In this document: one piece after another, positions 22,376-34,800 of the stretch
How the letters are laid out: each line of letters begins with the position of its first letter
How positions within the stretch are numbered: position 1 is the stretch's first letter
Made by a program: the position numbers and the translations under genes
NCBI GenBank assembly: GCA_022828595.1
Contig: JAKGHH010000004.1
Span: forward strand, 52,006,922 to 52,070,921
DNA: 64,000 nt
Reading direction: 5' to 3'
DNA from: Nelumbo lutea
Taxonomy: Eukaryota; Streptophyta; Magnoliopsida; Proteales; Nelumbonaceae
The notes under the pieces: model-generated
Seen by the model: the letters and a program-made list of their open reading frames with translations, nothing else
Database searches by the model: none
Told to the model about the DNA's origin: nothing

Positions 22376-24299
22376 TGTTAGACAGTGTATGCCCTTAGCT
22401 CCAATCAGAATGATGTACATTATGACATTTAATGTAAATCAATAAAGTACATATTTGATTCATGTTATCATGGTGTGTTTCTGTGTAATACCCTTAAACT
22501 GGACACATATGAGACTTGTGTTAGCTTAGAATCTTCATAGTCGGATAGATCTGGGGAGATTTATCCTGCCAAGGCTGACACTGATGTGCTACCAAGTTGG
22601 TTGGGGTGGCTTGTCTCAACTGCCAGGGTGAGACCTGAGGTACATGCAGTGTGGATTTTCTTGAAATCCTAAACCGGACCAAAATTCCAATATTGCCCTA
22701 GACATTGGAGATAGATGGGCAAAACTTGAATATTACACCTGACCCCTAGACTCGATTATGATACTATACTAGGTGTCGGATTGGGATGTCTTTGATATTC
22801 CAATCAGTGAGATCCTTAGAGGGGGTCAAAACCTGGGTATGTTGGGACAGTCCAAGAATTCATCTGAGTGAGTGATCATAGTGACAGGATCAACCCCTTT
22901 GTTGGACAAAGTGAATGATCGGGGATGCACTCTCTCTAATGGAAACTAAAACTGTCGACAATCAATTTCAACCGTTGAAATTTGTTTTGCAAAATATATT
23001 TATATAGAGATATACATATATATTATGGTTTCAAAATGTTTGCAAAAGGTTTTAATTCCTAGAATCCATGTGAGTAGAGAGCGCAGCACTATACCTTGCA
23101 GCCGAGGGAGAGGTCCTCTCTTGTCGGGCAGTGTTTGATCATTATGGGCTGACAGGTTAAGTATAAGACCATTGAGGGAAATACTTAATGGGCTAATCTT
23201 ATATCTGCCCACAGTCATTGGGTTTTTATAAGGTGGCTTGACCCAATGACCATTTAGTGTAAATGTTGGGCCCATTAAGAGCCCATGGTGATGGGCTCAA
23301 GGGTTCATTGTTTCCTATAGTGAATTCGGCTAGGCCTTGTAATAGAGGCTGGGCAGAACCCATGTGGCTGATGTGTAGATCAATGTTTGGGTCCCACGCC
23401 ATACAAGGATAGCCAACTGGGCAACAGTTAGGAGGTTAAGTGAGCACATAGACTTAATGGGCCTAACGCCCAATTCGAACTGACTTCATAAGACTTATTA
23501 ATTAGGGGCGGTTTTGGGATTTAGATCAGCAGATAGGATAAGGGATTATCCATATCCACTCAGAGAGTCCAGATCCAAATAAAGATTTGGATCAGGAAAC
23601 TCCTAATTTGATTAGGAAGGCTGATCTTTATCAACAGATAAGATAAGGGATTATCCTTATCTCTTAAAGAGAGTCCAGATCCAAATATAAGATTTACATT
23701 AGCAAACTCCTAATGGGATTAGGAGATGCTCTCTTTAAAGGCTATAAATAGAGGAGCAAGGCGAACCTCCAAGACACAATACTCAGTTCACGATTACAAA
23801 GAGAGAAGAATCTATTGTTTGACTGCTTTTGTCTTCTGCTCTTTTTTGCTCTTGTCGCCCATGTCAATTCGATCTCCACCTATGAGAGTGATTAAGAAAG
23901 GTTCTTGATATTACCTTTTAGTAGAAAAAGTAATCTATAGTCGTGCTCACCAGCCCTCCATCACATTCTTGCTGAAGAATTTGGTTCTTGCTGAAGAGCC
24001 ATTCTACTGATTCTGCTCCACCTCACACTGTGTCATCTTCGGTGGGAGCAGTTTTTTGGTTTTCTCCTTGGGCATAAACACGTTCATTGGGAGTTACTAT
24101 TACTCTATATCAAGTATATCCCTCTCCTACCTTTTGGTTTCAAATCTGGTCCGGTTTGATTTCAAGATTGATCCTTGAAAGTGCAATTTTCTAAAATAGG
24201 GAATGTGATTCCCACATAGGAGAGAGAGAAATTTTTGAAATTTTGCCCAACCTTCCTGTAAGGTTCGGCCACCCATATGATGGATCTCTCATCCCTTCA
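22376..24299 (+). mobile_element. Solo LTR of the 1.8-1.9 kb Copia family
   Basis: It is 1,924 bp, starts TGTTAGACAGTG and ends CATCCCTTCA. A perfect 5-bp target duplication cagca flanks it (22,371-22,375 and 24,300-24,304). The gag reading frame of the host Gypsy resumes across it: LMLLHRALEASLC can be assembled from both sides. A solo LTR arises by recombination between the two LTRs of one element. Confidence 0.93.
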
Positions 24300-24304
24300 C
24301 AGCA

Positions 24305-25040
24305 TAAGTTCTTGGGAGCTTTCTACATGGTCCAATGGGTTGGTGGTCCCGTCATAGGTCTCAAGTTCGGCGCTTTGAATTCTTTGAGGCATAGTTCTGA
24401 GAGTATCTTAGGTGCTAAAGGCGATGCCCTAGTGAGCTTTGGAATACTCTAGGTATCGGATTGGCTAGGTTCACGATCTCTAGACGAATCTACGTAGTGT
24501 CATCTCGGGGGCCAAGTCAGCTCTTGACCAGTTCATGTCGATGACACCTTTTGTACCTATCCCGCCTCAAGGTTCTTGTAGAGTGCGAGTTATCCAAATT
24601 GTAGGAATTGTTTGCCCTACTCCCTTCCTCAAGTACATAAGTTCGGTCTCACTACTTCAAGGTGTGGGTTCTAGCGAGGGTCTAATCTCCTTTCCAAGGG
24701 GCTAGAGGAAATGATAGGACTACTTTAGATGCAAGTAATCGAACGTTCTGATTCTGGATAGAAGTTGGCCTTCCAATGGTACGACAGGCCATTGCTGAAG
24801 TGGTAGCTATTGTCTTGCTACAGCCTCCTAGGCTCAAAGACGGATGTCCATGCTCAGGACCAAATGCACCAAATCCTTGAATTGCTCTCCAATAACTCCC
24901 CTTAATGTCATAGAGGGCTCAACATTCTAGGGTTTTCCCCCGGAGGAAAATCCACCAATGGTTTGGGTTTCCTTGTTCTTTGGAGAAAACATTGAGTAAG
25001 AGTGAGAGGGAGCAACCTTTATATTCGGTGGGTTCCCATA
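24305..25040 (-). pseudogene. Gypsy gag, 5' part and leader
   Basis: On the minus strand ELETYDGTTNPLDHVESSQEL lies at about 24,306-24,370, the conserved start of the capsid region in Tat-like gag. Upstream sequence to 25,040 is gag amino-terminal and leader sequence without a clear frame. Confidence 0.7.
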
Positions 25041-25055
25041 GTTGGTGCCAATTAA
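25036..25055 (-). promoter_or_regulatory. Gypsy primer-binding site region
   Basis: The minus strand reads TTGGCACCAACTATGGGAAC just inside the LTR. It resembles the TTGGCGCCGTCTGTGGGAAC form that follows the 5' LTR in Tat-type Gypsy elements. Confidence 0.65.
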
Positions 25056-25800
25056 TGATGGTGAAATGTGCTAGTCCCTACTGGCAATGATAGCTTGAAG
25101 CTGGATATAGTGATCAGCCGCTAGATCTGCAAGATAGATGATGTTAGAGGGCTTGGGGAGATGACCTAGGCAACAGACTCCAATGGTCAAGTGAGCACTG
25201 AGCTAACAAGGTGGTAGAGAGCAATCGAGCAGGAAATCAAAGCAAGAGAATGCTTGAGTAATAGTGAGCATACCACTTAAGAGTGAAGAGTCACCCTTAT
25301 ATAGTCTTCACTTAAGAGTGAAGAGTCACCCTTATATAGTCCTTGAGGCTAGACGGTGATGTATCCAATACGTTAGAGCTGTTAGTATTTGTGCATCCAT
25401 AGCTTCCCGATGCCCCCACATGACATCACTAGCATGCTTATCTACTTCCTCCTGAAGCAGAGGGAAGCAAGCTTTTCACTGCCAGGTGGGCATTGTAGCC
25501 TCATACATAGGTCGAAGGCATGCTGAGGTCGATGAGGTCCCTTAGGTCGTGGGTTGCCCAGGCTAGACAAACAGGTTGGGAGTGCGGAGCAATCAAAGCG
25601 GTTGTGTGCTCTAACCCTGTAACCGATCTGCCGATGTGCTCTTAAATGAGGTCGGAAATCGTTTGGGCCACATAAGTCAATCTGCCGAGGAAAATTCAAG
25701 TAGAGTCCGTCCACGTCTAATGTTGAGGTGTCATAGAAACAAATTCAAAGCACCACGTGGCAGAATATGACTAGCTAGAGGGGTAGGCCGACCCTCCTCA
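25056..25800 (-). repeat. 5' LTR of the Tat-like Gypsy
   Basis: In plus coordinates it runs from TGATGGTGAAATG (25,056) to about ccctcctca (25,800). It is related in layout to the LTRs at 25,887, 46,855 and 62,304. Its core promoter carries a 35-bp tandem duplication (25,274-25,343) that doubles the TATATAAGGG box on the minus strand. The outer end is approximate. Confidence 0.6.
25274..25343. repeat. Two 35-bp tandem copies including a TATA box
   Basis: The unit beginning cacttaagagtgaagagtca and ending tatatagtc occurs twice head to tail (25,274-25,308 and 25,309-25,343). The copies are identical except at the last bases. Confidence 0.95.
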
Positions 25801-25886
25801 GAAGGTATTTTAATAAATTTCCATATAAATTGATAGATATAAGAGTAAAATGGGTATTTTTGAAAACTAATGGACATAGCCAATGG

Positions 25887-26531
25887 TGATGCATGATCTG
25901 GAAGCTCCTAGCTAGAGGGTTGCCTGGACATATTCGAGTGGTGAGTTGGAGCAAACTGCAAAACAATGATCAGAGTGACCGGGGTGGATGACCCGAGGAG
26001 GTCGCTCCAATGCTTAAGTCAATATTTTGTTGTGATTGCGAGCTAGAATTGGAGTGCTAGAGAGCTTGGATACAACTAATCGCGCACGTACCTGGACCAT
26101 GGAGGGATCGATACCTTTATATAGCTGAGCTATCGTGGGTTTCCCGAAACATTTCCGAGATCTGCGGCCTAAATGGACGAGATCCGTTTCCGCTTTAATC
26201 GAGGAGTAACGTATCAATCAATGAACCTTATTGTCGTCATCCAATCCGGGCGAGGAGAAGATAAGGCTTGTCGCTATGCGGTATGATCCCGTAATATTCG
26301 GAGTCTGCTGAGAAGCTACGGGAATTGATTACGTATCACTTCGATTCCTGGGCCCCGAACTCGATTAGGCACTGAGGTGGCTTTATGCCGGGGTGACTTT
26401 ATGCCGAGATGGCCAAACGTCCGAACTCCGCATACTACTGACTAGGCTCCCCTTGCTGAGTTGCCATCCTATAGGCAGATCGTGTCCACGTGACATTTAT
26501 TTACTAGGTCATGCCAAATTACCCCTCATCA
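25887..26531 (-). mobile_element. Separate Tat-like Gypsy LTR (solo or remnant)
   Basis: It begins TGATGCATGATCTGG and ends aattacccctcatca, the same ends as the LTR at 46,855-47,537. Neither flank shows a primer-binding site or polypurine tract, so it is likely a solo LTR. No clean target duplication was found. Confidence 0.65.
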
Positions 26532-27053
26532 ACCAACATTTTTCATTCCCGAAAATAATAAAAAGTAGGTAACTGCAGATTTTTTTCCATACCATAGGGG
26601 AGGTTTTTATGTAAATGAAACCTTTTTTTTTTTTTTTTGAGTTGGGTGTAAATATAAATGAAACTTAAGGGGATGTTTTTATGATTATCAGAAACCTAAA
26701 GGGAGGTTTTTTTGTTGAAATCAATGCTTGAAATATATATACCGGCGTTTAAGCGTTTCTGTAATTGCAATTTAACACATTTATGCCTCAATGAATGGCG
26801 TTTCTAACTAATAGATGTTTAAGCGGCAATTTAATATCTGCCGGTTAAAATACAAATATTGAGCAACAGCGTTTAAATTCGAATTACCATCCAATTAAGA
26901 TACAACTGCAACTCCACAGTCCACACGTTACTCTTTCACTTCTCTTTATGTAAATTTCAACCAACAAATTCAATTGGCCCCTTAACTAGTTAAAAGACTT
27001 ACCATTTGCAGCTAAATTCTCCACTACAGTAGTCAGTAGTCAGTCAAATAATC
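26532..27053 (+). promoter_or_regulatory. Upstream region of the pectate lyase gene
   Basis: It is AT-rich with a T run at 26,624-26,638. It would hold the promoter and 5' UTR of the gene starting at 27,054. I see no convincing TATA box and name none. Confidence 0.35.
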
Positions 27054-28588
27054 ATGGTTGCCTCCACCAAAACGACCAGCCGGTGCCGTGTCGCCCTCCC
27101 GCTGCTTCTCCTCCTCGTTCTAGCAAGTAGAAGTTTTGCCGGGAGGAGAGTTTCAACTTCAAGCATGAACGTGATCGACCGGTGCTGGCGGTGGAATCCC
27201 AATTGGCAGAGAAACCGGCAACAACTGGCGACGTGCTCAGTTGGGTTTGCAGGAAAGATGATAAATAACATGGGTAGAGGTGTGACTCACTACACAGTGA
27301 CGGACCCAGGCGACAACCCACTGAACCCCAAGGTGGGAACACTGAGGTATGGAGTGACGAGGATTAGAGGGATGGTGTGGATAACCTTCCAGAGGAACAT
27401 GCAGATCAAGCTCCAGAAGCCACTTCTTGTGAGCAGCTTCACCACCATCGACGGTCGGGGTGCCAACGTTCACATAGCTGGAGGTGCATGCTTCTTGCTC
27501 TATGGGGTGAGTGAGAGAGAGCTCATCCACAGCAGTAATGAATAATTCGATTTGTGTTTCTTATTCTTATGCATGGTTATGGTGACAACAAAGCAGGTGA
27601 CCAACGTAATCATCCACAGCCTGCGGTTTCACCATTGCCGATCTCAGGCTCCTGGACAAGTTCTGGGCCCAGGCTCGAAGATCATAGAGCTGGGACAGCT
27701 TGACGGTGATACAATCCGACTGGTTGGCTCCTCCAAGATTTGGATCGATCACAACACGCTCTATGAGTGAGGACGGCCTCCTGGATGTCACACGCGGATC
27801 TACTGACATCACTGTTTCCAACAACTGGTTCCGGAACCATGACAAGGTGATGCTTCTGGACCATGACGATGGTTTTGTTCGGGACAAGATGATGAGGATG
27901 ACCGTAATCTTCAATCATTTTGGCCCCAACTGCAATCAACTAATGCCAAGGTGATGATGATCAACTTGTATTCTCTAAAATGCTTTTGGTCCATCTTTTA
28001 CTTCTGGGGGAGAGATCAACGCATTCAAACTGTTGAAGCTGAAATTCAAATTTACGTATGTTAAGGATCCACCATGGATATGCACATGTAGCGAACAATC
28101 TATACCAAGGATGGACAGTACGCCATCGGTGGAAGCATGAACCCGAGCATCAGAAGTGAATCTAATCTGTTTATAGCACCCAAGTTCGGAAACAAGGCGA
28201 TAAATTCAGATTTCCTCCCTCGACTCCAATCCATACTGATATTTCAATTGTTATGATCAGTATATCTTCATTTGTTTTATTATGAAATTTGTTAAAAATT
28301 TTGACGCTGGTATCAGGTATCAGAAATCTTTAAACCAGTTGGGTTTTCCTGGTCTCACTGAATTATTTTCAGGTAACATGGAAGGAGGACAACAAAGATG
28401 GAGGAAGATCATGGAATTGGCAGTCTGTTAAGGATGTCTTTGTCAATGGAGCTTATTTCAGTCAAACAGGGAATAGAGGGGCAGCACCACGCTATAGCCA
28501 TCAACAAAGGTTCCCCGTTGCAGATGCCAGATCTGTAAGAGCATTAACAGGATCATCAGGTGCCCTACGATGCTCTAGAAGATGTTGA
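27054..28588 (+). pseudogene. Pectate lyase (PL1 family), four exons, decayed
   Basis: Pectate lyases cleave de-esterified pectin in the cell wall by calcium-dependent beta-elimination. Exons are 27,054-27,506, 27,597-27,950, 28,066-28,196 and 28,373-28,588. Exon 1 starts with a signal peptide (ALPLLLLLVLASRSFA) and the conserved CWRWNPNW and CSVGFAGKM. Exon 2 has IWIDHNTLYE, then a 2-base loss (about 27,765-27,772) that throws the frame before EDGLLDVTRGS. A second 2-base loss in exon 3 falls just before QYAIGGS. The catalytic RxPxxR motif reads L-M-P-R-I-H, so both arginines are lost. The exon 3 donor is AAG/GC rather than GT. Exon 4 is open to TGA and ends in CSRRC. Polyadenylation signal aataaa lies near 28,699. 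Order, splice sites and length match an ordinary plant pectate lyase, so decay is recent to moderate. Confidence 0.88.
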
Positions 28589-28830
28589 TTCTAGAATGCA
28601 GAGGGAAGGAGTTTGTCTACACTCTACACAGAATAATCAGACAACTGCTGTTCTGATGTTCCCTAATATCCTATGGTTATCTTGTTTCCCTTTGTCCCAA
28701 TAAAATTGCACTACTATGAAACTCAGATGCGTAGTTACATTTTCTGAGAAACAAAAATTATTATAAGACTAAATGCTAAAAAAAAAGACAAACACACTGT
28801 TGCTCTAGTTTATATCAATTCATTCCACAA

Positions 28831-31800
28831 TCAAGCTTCCTCATCATCAGAACTTTCATAAGCAAGTCCTAGTAAGCTTTTAACAGTGTCCACTGGCTTG
28901 GTCTCAGCTTCCTTTCTTGTTGGCTTTGTCGGAAGAGGCTCTTTCTCTGGGACAGGCTTGGTTTTCTCACTTGTTGATGCAACAGAACTTGAGATTGGGG
29001 CCTGATGATTTCCTTTGGATGGGCTGGAACCTGAATTTGGGCTCTGTTGGTTTCCATTTGATGGGCTAGACACTCTTTGTCGCTTAGGTCTGATCTCAAC
29101 GATGTTCTTTAGGAGATCTTGCTGTCTTTAATTCCAAAATAACTAATATTAGCCACAAAGCAGGAAAGACATGCAAACAGTTCCGATATGAGAGAGAGAG
29201 AGAAAGAGACCTGATTCCACTTTTCGGCTTGGGCTCTACACGGAGTGGCAATGGAACCGACGCAGGTGAAGAATCTGCCAAACTTGCAGCTTTGTTTCTA
29301 TTGGTTAGGGAACAAAAATAAACACAAATATGTGCAAATTTTACAACAGGTAGACGGAGTGAATTTACTAGGGAAATTAGGATTCAAGAATTATTGCACA
29401 AGATCTCTAAAACCATAATTGAATTGAATTAATCATCCTAATGCATAATCATATTGAACAGTGAAAACAACTATAATATATTAGAGGGAGAAAAGAAGAA
29501 AAGGTGAGCAGTTAAGACCATCCTGTTTGGTTGATATATTGCCTTAATCTCCAATTTGACACTTATTTAATAGGTTAGAACTACACTATATGTTTCCGAG
29601 CATGTTGAAACAAGGAGTGAAACCTACTCCATCCTGAAGCAACCATTCTCTCATCCATGGAAATGACCTGGGTTTCTCGATGTGTCAGGAAGGATATTTT
29701 AAGACCATCCAGTTTCGTTGAATCATTGCCTTGATCTTTATATTGAGAATTATTAAATGAGGACTGAATTACACAGTATGTATTCAGTGCATATTAAATA
29801 TGAGGTCGATTTATTGCCCTGAAGCAAGTATTTGTTTTCATCCAAAGAAAAGCTTTGGTTTTTATGATATTTCAAGAAGGATATTTTAAAGGCAGCAAAT
29901 GCCCGTTTCTCAGTGCGCCTTAGAAGGCGTTCAGCATCTTCTTCAGCTTCCATTTGTTCCTTGAGGTAAAGTAGGTCATCACTATCCAAAGCTGCATTCA
30001 AAAACTTAATAAAATTTCAGGTGAACATAAAGAAAGAAGCATCATTTTATATTTCTTTTTTGGTGGAGAAAGAGGTAAATACCGCCTCGCCCATGAAGGT
30101 AACCTCCACGTTCTCCTGCAACCTCCTGCATCTGCTTGCATCAACCGCCCGGGAAGAGAAGCCAAGATCCCTGCCAGGGCATGTTATCAGAACACTCTTT
30201 CAAAACTACTACAATATAAAAAGACACGAGCACTCTAAAGAAACAAGCATGCGCCAGAAAAATGCAAAGCATCACACACTTGAACAAATGGATCCTAAAG
30301 CAATCAACCAGAAAAGAAAGTCTTTGGATCCAAAATCCCATGGAGCCTTTGTGGCACACTAAATACCTATGTCAAAGAAGGTGCAAAGAAAATGTCTTGT
30401 AAAAGTGTTGGACTATTAACCTGATGTGGTACAAAAAACAGATACAGTTCAAGCACACACCAAAAAAGGTAAAGCATCACACTCTATGACCTAAAGCAAT
30501 TCTTTGGATTCCATGGAGCCTGGGAATCTTCAGCCATAATTCTTTGGATTCCAAGCATAGGTGGTGAAAATCCCAAGTTGGTTACCCTACTTTGGCCTAA
30601 ATAGTGCACATAAAACATGCCCAAAACACATTGATTCTACTAACCCTTAGAAGGCCAATTCAATTAATTACTCAAAAAGACCAAGATCGTATAATTAAGT
30701 TCTAATCAAAAAGGTTATTATCCAAAATAGAGATGGTGAGAAGGGTCTAATGAATGGTAATAATATTTAAAGGCTATTGAGCTTAACAGTCTTAACATTG
30801 TTTAACAATTTCTTTTGGGGAAATAAATGGTTCTTCGCTCCATTTAAAGGGCTCCTTTCTTGTTTTTCTTCTTTTAAAATCCTTTTGTACCAGTGCAATC
30901 CTTCCCATTTGCTTCCCCTTTAATGTGATTCAGAAAACCCCTGTTCCTCTTCCCCCCATTTTTTTGGTCTGTTCCTCCCAAAATAAGAACCCTATTGTTG
31001 AGAAACAAATAAGATGGATAATAACTGGGCAAGTAATAAGATGCTTAGTGTAACAAGGATCTTAATTGGAATTTGGGAAAGGTGTGGTTGCTCAATATAT
31101 CAAAATCAGAACCTTACAAGGTGGTTTGATCTGTTTTCGTTTCCAAATCTATGACTACCCTATTTCTAGCCAACTGTTATATGCTTTATCTTTTCCATGT
31201 TGTGTTTTCCTGAACCAACTTGTGAACTGATTAGAGATGAATCAAATGAGGCAACAAGGATTTAGGTAAATGTGCTCTGACAGATGGTATCACATTAGAA
31301 TCCCTAGCTTTGTAACAGTAACATCAGCAGAATAATTTATTCAATTGTGCTCCAAAATTTCTGTTTACTACCAGTGTTAATTGGAAAGATTATAAATTCC
31401 ATAATTGCTAAGTAATCTTCTACCCTTCCTCGTTGATTTTAGCATCTAAAGATAAGGAAATGGTGAAAAGGCCAATCAGGTGGATTTTATTTTTATTTTT
31501 TTATTCTTTTTGTCACTGTATGATGACCAGGTGGTCAGGTGGAGAATCCACAATGTCCAATTACATGATGCCCTGTGAAGAAGTATATCTTCTCATCAAT
31601 TGCATTTTCTCATTAGTACATGCTTCACTTAAAAAGGAAAAAAAAATGTTCTCGTCTTTGGCATCTACAATCTACAATTGTTGGATTCTGAAGCCTGCAA
31701 GTCTATTAAAACATCGAAAGATCCTTTTTCTTTTGCTGGTATGTCCCTTTCTACATTACTTCATTGGGTTGTCTAGGCTTTATTTAGTGAAAGATCATGC

Positions 31801-34800
31801 TAAAGGGTTATCAGATTTCTATATTTAAGTAAAAACAAATTTGATTTGTAGGCACATATCACAATGAAATGATGCAAAGAATACTCGTTACATTGATACA
31901 ACTAGAACAAAATGGAGTCTGAGAACTAGTGAAGCAATGCAATTCTCACTTGTTATTTCATTAAGAAAACACTTTCTCATTCTAAATGGTCAATCTCTTA
32001 ATTAATTATCTTTCCTGGTTGTCTTTCCTTTTGGCTAGTTAATTTTTTGGGCATATTTGTTCCGTAACACCTATGGATCTGGTATTAGATGTAAATACCT
32101 TGGTTACTTTTAAGCTCAACAAGGTGATTGGTTATTAGTTTGCTCATATCAGAATTGCATTAAAGATGATATGGAAAGCAGAAAATCTCTTTTAATCATT
32201 TGCAGAATCAGAGAAAGAAGACTGAAACAGCAATGTTATCTGACCCCACTCACCTAGAGATAAAGTGCATTACTATCATGAATTTGAATTCCTAATACAA
32301 GCATACCTTTCCAAAATGCTTCATTTGTCATGATATTACTCTCTTATAAAACCTATATTCCTTTTTTTTTTTTTGAAAAGGTAAGGTAAAAAGATTTATT
32401 GATGACGGAAAACTACAGTACAACAGCGACCTGGTGAGAAAACACCAGGAGAATTACTACATTACAAATCCCAAATGGAGTGCAAATCCAGGAGCTGAAA
32501 GACATTCTGATCTTTAAAAACTGAAATTACAGATAGCCAAGAAGCAAGCATATCAACTGCCATCTTGAGCATATCTTCAGGAGCTCTAGATCTGTTGCAG
32601 AAGGCATGCCTGTTCCTTTCAGACCAGACCGTGACCATGCAGGAATTGTTTTCCAGACCAACTTCCCTTTCTTGCTAAGACCAGGAAGCTTCCAACTAAG
32701 CAACATTGCCTTTACAGATCGAGGCATAACCCAGCTGATGCCTGCTGATTTGATGAAATGCTCCCATAACTTAGCAGAAAGAGGGCAATGAATGCATAGA
32801 TGGTCACTAGTTTTAGGAACCAGTCCACAGATGCCACAGTTCAGGTCAGGAATTTGAACTCCACGCTTGCACAAATTAGGTCTAGACAAACATTTATCAA
32901 GGGCCAGAACCCAAACCAGAAAAATTGCCTTAGAAGGACTGGTAGAGACCCAGATCGGTTTGCTAGGGAACACCATATTAACTCCTTGACTCAGCTTCTC
33001 AGCCATAGATTTGACTATGAACACCCATCACCACTCCATTTCCACTTCCACTCATCATCCACTTCAACAGAAACTTGCTGATTCTGCAATAGATTTAGTA
33101 GCTCCAACAGTTGCTCCGGTTCCCAATCATAGAGATTCCTTCTAAAGGGGGGCACCAAACCACATTCCCCTCCCACTCAAGGGAGTCAAAGACAGAGGTT
33201 AGGGAAGACCTCAGCCAAAGGGAAGTTTAGGCATCAGGGGTCCTTCCAGAATTTCAGCCTCTTTCCATCCCCTACCTTATATTCCAAACCTTCTGAAAAG
33301 GAGGGGAATTTTCTCATAATACCTTTCCACAAGGAACACCCCCATGTATGAAAAGGGTCCAAAGACCTCCAGTTACCCCAATCAACACCATATTTAGCAG
33401 CAATCAGAGACCTCCACCATGCATCTCTTTCAGAGCCGAATCTCCAAATCCACTTATGAGGGCAGAATTAAAGATCTTAAGTTTTCTCACTCCCAGCCCA
33501 CCTTCTTAGACAAGCAAACAGACCTGATCCCAATTAACTAAATGATTTTTCTTCTCATCTCCCCACCCCCTCCACAAGAAATTCCTTTGGAGGGATTCTA
33601 ACTTTTTAGATATCTTGAAAGGGATGGGGAAGAGTGAGAGAAAATAAGTCGGGAGATTGGAAAGGGTGCTCTTTATTAGGGTCACTCTACCTCCTACAAA
33701 TCAGTGTTTTAAAAGCGCAAGGCACAGGGGTCAATTTGCGCCTGAGGCGCAAGGCGCAAGGCGCAAGGCAAGGCACGCACCTTTTTGAAGCAAGGATAAA
33801 AAATACAAAAAATTGTCAGAAAATTCAAAAAAAAAAAGCCAAAATATTCAAAAAATATTAAACATAATATTAATAAAAAAATATAAACTTAAATTTGAAA
33901 ATAATGTTTTAAAAAACCTATTGTCTAAAATTAAAATATATAAACATAAGATGTAAAGCATATTCAAATGAGAATTTAAAAATAAAATCAAACATATAAA
34001 ACATTTTCAAGCATGTAAAACCTCTAATCTCTTTTTCACTCAATTGCATTACTATATTACATTCCCGATTCTACGAGCCACCTTTGTGCCATGCCCTCAA
34101 GGCAAGCCCAAACAAGTCCACGTTAGGTCTTAAATTCTTAGTTTTCACATAAAAAATAATGATTTTATAGTTTTAATTGTTTTTTAAGAACCCCCAATTT
34201 GGTAATGTTGTTCATTCATTCATCCTAATAAAATGTCTTATTAAAAAACAATTAAAACTATAAAATCATTATTTTTTGTGTGAAAACTAAGAATTTAAGA
34301 CCTAACGTGGACTTGTTTGGGCTTTCATCAAAGGGTGTGGCATGGGGGTCCGAGGGCAGAGCCCCCGGCCCAGCCACTATGTTCAAAAAAAGCAAAAAAG
34401 CGACATTTTCAAAAGGCACACACCTGGGCTGAGGCGCAAGGCGCACCGGTGCGCCTTTTGAAAGGGCTGCGCCTAGGACCTTGGCAAGGCGCATACCCTG
34501 AAATGTGCCTTGCCTACGCGCCTAGGCACACCTTTTAAATGACTACTACAGAGAGATATTTGGCCTTCCAGGAAGCCCATTTCTTCTCCATTCTCTCAAT
34601 CACAGGATCCCAAATAGAAGAGGAGGTGCATTTGGCCCCCAAAGGACATAGTTTTCAAAGCGCCAAGGCGAGGCTAGGCAATAGGGGGGCACCTTGACGC
34701 CGAGTCACCTAGGCGATGGGTTTTTTTATGTAGAAAACATAGATTCTAGGGTAGTCCCCTAAGTACCATACCCATATTTCCTTAATAATTATTCATAATT

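Larger units (their letters stand above)
19232..25800 (-). mobile_element. Tat-like Ty3/Gypsy element, 3' truncated, hosting two insertions
   Basis: Read on the minus strand it has a 5' LTR (25,056-25,800), a primer-binding site, gag (25,040 to 21,362) and a reverse transcriptase stub (19,635-19,232). Gag is split by a solo Copia LTR at 22,376-24,299. A hAT element lies between gag and reverse transcriptase, where protease sequence is absent. The rest of pol and the 3' LTR are missing. Confidence 0.75.

Noticed and set aside
24243..24452. 69-codon ORF across the solo LTR end
   Set aside because: Crosses the LTR/Gypsy junction; an artefact of the insertion.
27237..27939. Antisense ORFs over the pectate lyase exons
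   Set aside because: Shadow frames of GC-rich coding exons; no similarity of their own.
31433..31828. 131-codon ORF in intron 2
   Set aside because: AT-rich, no domain or similarity recognised, no splice context; chance ORF.
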